Assembly (NCBI RefSeq): GCF_014211915.1
Contig: NZ_CP060040.1
Span: 1,178,001 to 1,242,000 of the forward strand
DNA: 64,000 nt
Reading direction: 5' to 3'
Source: Burkholderia cenocepacia
GTDB taxonomy: Bacteria > Pseudomonadota > Gammaproteobacteria > Burkholderiales > Burkholderiaceae
The position numbers and the translations under genes were made by a program. Under the pieces are notes generated by a model, which worked only from the letters and a program-made list of their open reading frames with translations, did no database searches and was not told the origin of the DNA. Position 1 is the stretch's first letter. Each line of letters begins with the position of its first letter. Positions 59,920 through 64,000 of the stretch are shown piece by piece.

Positions 59920-60230
59920 TTGGATTCCTCACTATTTAGACAGCGATATTCAACACCTGCGTGCTTGCCGGACCTGACGCATCGACCTCGCATCACGTTC
60001 CGTCAAATCATGCATTCATGCTATCGCCTTGAACGGTCGCGTGACCGCCGCCGCCCGCCCGCACCCTGACATTCGTCAAACTCCCGCGCATTGCCCGGCC
60101 GTCGTGCGACGGAAAAAACAGGACGGGATCGCCCTGCTCCTCCACCGCTTTCAGCAGACGTTTACCGGGGGAAGCCCCAAGTGCTTCGCCGAACGTGTCC
60201 GCGTACGCTTGAGCGACGAGGAGACGAACC
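59920..60230. other. Intergenic region
   Basis: These 311 bases hold no supported gene. They should contain the promoter of the 36-residue membrane protein (minus) and of the small exported protein (plus). Confidence 0.3.
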
Positions 60231-60479
60231 ATGAGACGAGCCGTCCATATCGCTGTTTTTGCCCTGCTGGCGTATCTCATCGGCGATCGCGCGATCCTGC
60301 ACGCGCAGGGCCGCGACGCCAGCCCGCTCGCGTGCGAGCAAGGCGCCGCGCAGGTGAAGGCCGACGCGCTCGGTCGCGGCTTCGGCGAAGCCGCCGCCGG
60401 CAGCCAGAGCGAGGCCTTCATGTCGGGCTGCCTGGTGACGGGCCGGGGCAATCAGGACGTCGCGATGGCGGCGCGCTGA
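60231..60479 (+). CDS. Small exported protein of unknown function
   Basis: An 82-residue protein with an N-terminal hydrophobic signal (AVHIAVFALLAYLIGD) ending near HAQG, then a ~55-residue mature part with two cysteines (LACEQGA and SGCLVTG). GAGGAGA lies 9 bases upstream of ATG 60231. It is likely periplasmic with one disulfide. I do not recognise the family. Confidence 0.65.
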   Translation: MRRAVHIAVFALLAYLIGDRAILHAQGRDASPLACEQGAAQVKADALGRGFGEAAAGSQSEAFMSGCLVTGRGNQDVAMAAR

Positions 60480-60618
60480 CGCGTATCATCATCCGGCGGC
60501 GAGCCAGCCACGCCCGAAGTCGCGGGTGCGGGCGCCGGTTCGCGCTGCCCGCCGCCACTACCCCGATCGACATTTCGACGGACGTCACCGTCCGCCCTCC
60601 CTGCCCGCTACGCCCAAC

Positions 60619-61092
60619 ATGCCCCATTCGAACACCGAGTTGATCCAGCGCTTCTACACGGCCTTCCAGCAGCGCGACATCGACGCGATGCTCGCGTGCT
60701 ACGCCGACGACATCGTGTTCAGCGATCCCGCGTTCGGCGAGCTGCGCGGCGAACTCGCGCGCGACATGTGGCGAATGCTGGTCGCGCGGGCACAGGAGTT
60801 CTCGCTGACGTTCGGCGAAGTCGCCGCGGACGACCAGGCCGGGCGCGCGCAGTGGAGCGCACACTACCGGTTCGCCGCGACCGGACGGAGGGTGGTCAAC
60901 CGGATCGACGCCCGCTTCCGGTTTCGCGACGGACGCATCGTCGAGCATCGCGACCATTTCGACCTGTGGCGCTGGGCGCGTCAGGCCCTCGGGATGAAAG
61001 GCGCGCTGCTCGGCTGGACGCCCTTCATGCAGCGCGCGATCCGCGCGCAGGCACGGAAAAACCTCGACGCATACCGGGCCAAACGCAAATAA
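60619..61092 (+). CDS. NTF2-like (SnoaL-type) protein
   Basis: A 157-residue cone-fold protein of the nuclear transport factor 2-like family: NTELIQRFYTAFQQRDIDAMLACYADDIVFSDPAF start, FAATGRRVVNRIDARFRFRDGRIVEHRDHFDLWRWARQAL ending. Members act as ketosteroid isomerases, polyketide cyclases or hydroxylases, but many are uncharacterised. ATG 60619 begins the domain exactly. It converges on the amidotransferase-like gene with 22 bases between. Confidence 0.88.
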   Translation: MPHSNTELIQRFYTAFQQRDIDAMLACYADDIVFSDPAFGELRGELARDMWRMLVARAQEFSLTFGEVAADDQAGRAQWSAHYRFAATGRRVVNRIDARFRFRDGRIVEHRDHFDLWRWARQALGMKGALLGWTPFMQRAIRAQARKNLDAYRAKRK

Positions 61093-61114
61093 GCCGTGCG
61101 CCGCAGCCGCTTCG

Positions 61115-61942
61115 CTACGGCTTCATCGTCGCGTTGATCAGGTCGTAGGCCATGTCCGGCGCCACGCCGTCCGGGTTCTTGAGGCCATTCTCGCGATACC
61201 AGCTTTCATCGGCTTCGGGATGCGGGCCGGCAAGGCCGACGCGCCCTTTGCCATAGCGGTACGTGGCGGCCGCGATGTCCTTGTTCGGGTAGATCGCCAG
61301 CACGATCCCGCCGGAGCCGAGCGGCGCGACCGGCAGCCTCGCGCCGTCCTGGTAGTAGATCCAGCGCTTTTTCCCGCGCCAGACGACCGGCGTCACCGTG
61401 TCGGCGATGCCGTGCAGCGTCGAACCCGGCCGGTCGACCTCGGAGTCGATATCGCCGGCAACCAGTCCGAACCCCTGCGCGCCGGCCAGGTACGCGCCCA
61501 TGCAGAGCCCCAGGTATCGGCCGCCGTTCGCGACGTACTGGCGCACGGCCCTGATTGCATGTCGGCCGATGGCCGCCGCCGCGCCTGGAATGTCCTGGCC
61601 GCCGCCCGGCTGCACATAGAGCGCCGCACCGGCCAGCGCCGCGGGCGTGATCTTGAGCGGTTCCGCCGGCCCCACGTAGATCACCCGGAACCGGTAGTCC
61701 GACTCCCGCAGGCGGGTGGCGATGGTTTCGGGGCACCCGTCGCACGCGGCCGGACCGCGATAGACCAGCGCGACCGGCCGGCTGGCCGCGTCGCGCGCTG
61801 CGTCGCCGGTCGTGGCCGCGTGAACGGCCACTGACGCGACGAGCGCCATCATCAGGAAAATCGCGTCTCTGGAGCGCATGTCGTGAATCGCCGAAGTCGA
61901 GGGAATCGCCGCCACTCGGGCCGGATCGGCAGGCGCGCGCAT
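61115..61942 (-). CDS. BPL_N (biotin-protein ligase N-terminal-like) exported protein
   Basis: A 275-residue protein. After an N-terminal export signal (IFLMMALVASVAVHAATTG), it has a class I glutamine-amidotransferase-like fold of the BPL_N family: VALVYRGPAACDGC, ALYVQPGGGQDIPGAA, and a nucleophile-elbow YLGLCMGAYLAG. The C-terminal part (IYPNKDIAAATYRYGKGRVGLAGPHPE) is typical. GGAGG lies 7 bases upstream of ATG 61942, which is preferred over internal ATG 61879. It is probably periplasmic; reaction unknown. Confidence 0.82.
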   Translation of the reverse strand: MRAPADPARVAAIPSTSAIHDMRSRDAIFLMMALVASVAVHAATTGDAARDAASRPVALVYRGPAACDGCPETIATRLRESDYRFRVIYVGPAEPLKITPAALAGAALYVQPGGGQDIPGAAAAIGRHAIRAVRQYVANGGRYLGLCMGAYLAGAQGFGLVAGDIDSEVDRPGSTLHGIADTVTPVVWRGKKRWIYYQDGARLPVAPLGSGGIVLAIYPNKDIAAATYRYGKGRVGLAGPHPEADESWYRENGLKNPDGVAPDMAYDLINATMKP

Positions 61943-62153
61943 GTTTCCGCCTCCCCGTTCCGAAACCCGATTCAAGCTGCGTGCAGGCAGCGTAGCCATC
62001 CGAATGCGCGCCGTGTGTACCGTTTCCTGCGGGCTTGTGCAGATATGTGCGACACCGACGACCTGAACCGACACCCGGCATCCGCCCGCCGAACCCCGCC
62101 CGGCAAGGCCCGCTCCGCCATGCAGCCGCGCCTCCCGTCTTTCGCACCGCCAA

Positions 62154-62174
62154 GTCTTATATAAGACATAAGAC
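62154..62174. promoter_or_regulatory. Palindrome plus direct repeat, acnB operator candidate
   Basis: GTCTTATATAAGAC (62154-62167) is a perfect 14-bp palindrome, and its right half ATAAGAC is repeated at once (62168-62174), giving three half-sites in one direction-reversed cluster. It ends 2 bases before the -35 box of a strong promoter for acnB. Such a site suits a GntR-type dimer controlling tricarboxylic-acid-cycle genes; the regulator is not in the window. Confidence 0.6.
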
Positions 62175-62176
62175 AT

Positions 62177-62205
62177 TTGACGTTCCACCTCATTGAGATT
62201 AGAAT
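62177..62205 (+). promoter_or_regulatory. Sigma70-type promoter of acnB
   Basis: TTGACG at 62177-62182 and TAGAAT at 62200-62205, separated by exactly 17 bases. Transcription would start around 62212, leaving a 5' leader of about 74 bases before ATG 62286. Confidence 0.7.
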
Positions 62206-62285
62206 CCCGCTCAAAGCAGTGCCTGGAAAAGCCCCGGAGTGCCGGCAAGGCCTTCCCCTCCAACGCAATATCAGCAGGTCTCCCC

Positions 62286-64000
62286 ATGCTTGAAAACTTT
62301 CGTGCTCACGTGGCCGCCCGCGCCGCGCTCGGTATTCCTCCCCTGCCGCTGACGGCTCAGCAGACCGCCGAACTGGTCGAATTGCTGACGAACCCGCCGG
62401 CCGGCGAAGAGCAGACGCTGCTCGACCTGATCACCCATCGCGTGCCCGCCGGCGTCGACGAAGCCGCCCGCGTGAAGGCCGGCTTCCTGGCCGCCGTCGC
62501 GAAAGGCGAGACCGCCTGCCCGCTGATCTCGCGCGAACGCGCGACCGAGCTGCTCGGCACGATGCTCGGCGGCTACAACATCCAGCCGCTGATCGAGCTG
62601 CTGTCCGACGAAGCCGTCGCGGCCGTCGCCGCCGACGCGCTGAAGAAAACCCTGCTGATGTTCGACCAGTTCCATGACGTGAAGGAACTCGCCGACAAGG
62701 GCAACGCGCACGCGAAGGCCGTGCTGCAGAGCTGGGCCGATGCCGAATGGTTCACGAGCCGTCCGGAAGTGCCGGAAAGCCTGACCATCACCGTGTTCAA
62801 GGTCACCGGCGAAACCAACACCGACGACCTGTCGCCGGCACCGGACGCCACCACCCGCCCCGACATCCCGATGCACGCGCTGGCGATGCTGAAGAACGCG
62901 CGCCCGGGCATCACGCCGGAAGAAGACGGCAAGCGCGGCCCGGTCAAGTTCATCGAATCGCTGAAGGAAAAGGGTCACCTGGTCGCCTACGTCGGCGACG
63001 TGGTCGGCACCGGCTCCTCGCGCAAGTCGGCCACCAACTCGGTGCTGTGGTTCACCGGCGAAGACATTCCGTTCGTCCCGAACAAGCGCTTCGGCGGCGT
63101 GTGCCTCGGCGGCAAGATCGCCCCGATCTTCTACAACACGATGGAAGACGCCGGCGCGCTGCCGATCGAACTCGACGTGTCGCAGATGAACATGGGCGAC
63201 GTGGTCGAACTGCGCCCGTACGAAGGCAAGGCGCTGAAGGACGGCAAGGTCATCGCCGAATTCCAGGTGAAGTCCGACGTGCTGTTCGACGAAGTGCGCG
63301 CAGGCGGCCGCATTCCGCTGATCATCGGCCGCGGCCTGACCGCGAAGGCGCGTGAAGCGCTCGGCCTCGCGCCGTCGACGCTGTTCCGCCTGCCGCACCA
63401 GCCGGCCGACAGCGGCAAGGGTTTCTCGCTCGCGCAGAAGATGGTCGGCCGCGCGTGCGGTCTGCCGGAAGGCCAGGGCGTGCGCCCGGGCACGTACTGC
63501 GAACCGAAGATGACCTCGGTCGGCTCGCAGGACACCACGGGGCCGATGACCCGCGACGAACTGAAGGATCTGGCCTGCCTCGGCTTCTCGGCCGACCTCG
63601 TGATGCAGTCGTTCTGCCACACCGCCGCTTATCCGAAGCCGGTCGACGTGAAGACGCACCAGACGCTGCCGAACTTCATCAGCACGCGTGGCGGCATCGC
63701 GCTGCGCCCGGGAGACGGCGTGATCCACTCGTGGCTGAACCGCATGCTGCTGCCCGACACCGTCGGCACCGGCGGCGATTCGCACACCCGCTTCCCGATC
63801 GGCATCAGCTTCCCGGCAGGCTCGGGCCTGGTCGCATTCGCGGCCGCCACCGGCACGATGCCGCTGGACATGCCGGAATCGGTGCTGGTCCGCTTCAAGG
63901 GCAAGATGCAGCCGGGCGTCACGCTGCGTGACCTCGTCAACGCGATTCCGCTGTACGCGATCAAGCAAGGCATGCTGACGGTCGCCAAGCAGGGCAAGAA
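62286..64000 (+). CDS. acnB: Bifunctional aconitate hydratase 2 / 2-methylisocitrate dehydratase (5' part)
   Basis: The gene runs off the right edge; 571 of an expected ~860 residues are present. It begins [20 protein letters not shown] with the AcnB-specific N-terminal HEAT-like domain, then the swivel domain placed before the iron-sulfur domains as in AcnB ([39 protein letters not shown]). The first catalytic stretch is [17 protein letters not shown]. It converts citrate to isocitrate through cis-aconitate using a [4Fe-4S] cluster, in the TCA cycle and the 2-methylcitrate cycle. The cluster-ligand cysteines lie in part beyond the window. A strong promoter and palindromic operator precede it. 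Confidence 0.97.
   Translation, partial: MLENFRAHVAARAALGIPPLPLTAQQTAELVELLTNPPAGEEQTLLDLITHRVPAGVDEAARVKAGFLAAVAKGETACPLISRERATELLGTMLGGYNIQPLIELLSDEAVAAVAADALKKTLLMFDQFHDVKELADKGNAHAKAVLQSWADAEWFTSRPEVPESLTITVFKVTGETNTDDLSPAPDATTRPDIPMHALAMLKNARPGITPEEDGKRGPVKFIESLKEKGHLVAYVGDVVGTGSSRKSATNSVLWFTGEDIPFVPNKRFGGVCLGGKIAPIFYNTMEDAGALPIELDVSQMNMGDVVELRPYEGKALKDGKVIAEFQVKSDVLFDEVRAGGRIPLIIGRGLTAKAREALGLAPSTLFRLPHQPADSGKGFSLAQKMVGRACGLPEGQGVRPGTYCEPKMTSVGSQDTTGPMTRDELKDLACLGFSADLVMQSFCHTAAYPKPVDVKTHQTLPNFISTRGGIALRPGDGVIHSWLNRMLLPDTVGTGGDSHTRFPIGISFPAGSGLVAFAAATGTMPLDMPESVLVRFKGKMQPGVTLRDLVNAIPLYAIKQGMLTVAKQGK

Larger units (their letters stand above)
61943..62285. other. acnB upstream region
   Basis: These 343 bases have no gene. 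The right third contains the acnB operator and promoter (separate entries), and the left part is the promoter region of the BPL_N gene on the minus strand. Confidence 0.5.

Noticed and set aside
1..64000. CRISPR arrays, tRNA/rRNA genes, insertion sequences, prophage
   Set aside because: Read through for spaced repeats, cloverleaf-like ends and transposase or integrase motifs; none was found.

Overview
The window looks like a stretch of a Burkholderia chromosome, most likely a cepacia-complex or closely related species and probably a secondary replicon. Base composition is strongly GC-rich with extreme GC at third codon positions. The gene content also fits: a Burkholderia-type porin, a ~1,600-residue NAD-glutamate dehydrogenase, aconitase B, and many LysR/AraC regulators beside small catabolic operons. 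This assignment comes from protein family character, not a search. No rRNA, tRNA, CRISPR array, insertion sequence or replication origin was seen.

Layout. 0-10 kb: 3' end of an Lrp/AsnC regulator, a porin, a divergent aldo/keto reductase-AraC pair, a LysR regulator followed by a coupled Ldh2 dehydrogenase-MFS-solute-binding-like operon, and a second MFS exporter. 10-15 kb: two exported polysaccharide-degrading lipoproteins (alginate-lyase-like/LamG, and GH74-like with two apparent frameshifts). 15-21.3 kb: a very GC-rich catabolic operon (M20D amidohydrolase, DUF3100 membrane protein, aldehyde dehydrogenase, beta-hydroxyacid dehydrogenase) divergent from its LysR regulator. 21.4-25 kb: a potassium channel, an FAD amine/amino-acid oxidase and two small proteins. 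25-30 kb: an accessory segment with a BetR-type regulator carrying a receiver-like domain, a NERD-helicase, and an AT-rich DUF6402-like gene with a small membrane partner, both apparently frameshifted. 30-40 kb: chemotaxis receptor, DHA2 drug exporter, quinone oxidoreductase/LysR pair, acetyltransferase-MerR pair, orphan sulfonate-binding protein, agmatinase family protein and a YhhN protein.

40-45 kb: a tight Baeyer-Villiger-type monooxygenase operon (FMO, SDR, 'metal-dependent hydrolase', alpha/beta hydrolase) meeting a convergent glycolipid-binding protein. 45-49 kb: urea transporter coupled to a class II aldolase, a tautomerase, then a second AT-richer island with a Cys-rich exported protein. 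49-54 kb: NAD-glutamate dehydrogenase. 54-62 kb: methyltransferase, a ribbon-helix-helix/VOC protein operon with a striking tandem operator, arylamine N-acetyltransferase, amidase, universal stress protein and several small exported proteins. 62.3 kb to the end: acnB, cut by the right edge, with a well-formed sigma70 promoter and palindromic operator.

A recurrent oddity is five apparent single-base losses at or beside short G/C runs inside otherwise well-conserved genes (about 10.36, 10.95, 28.39, 29.82 and 42.92 kb). They could be true decay or uncorrected sequencing indels; the four affected genes are marked as pseudogenes for that reason only.
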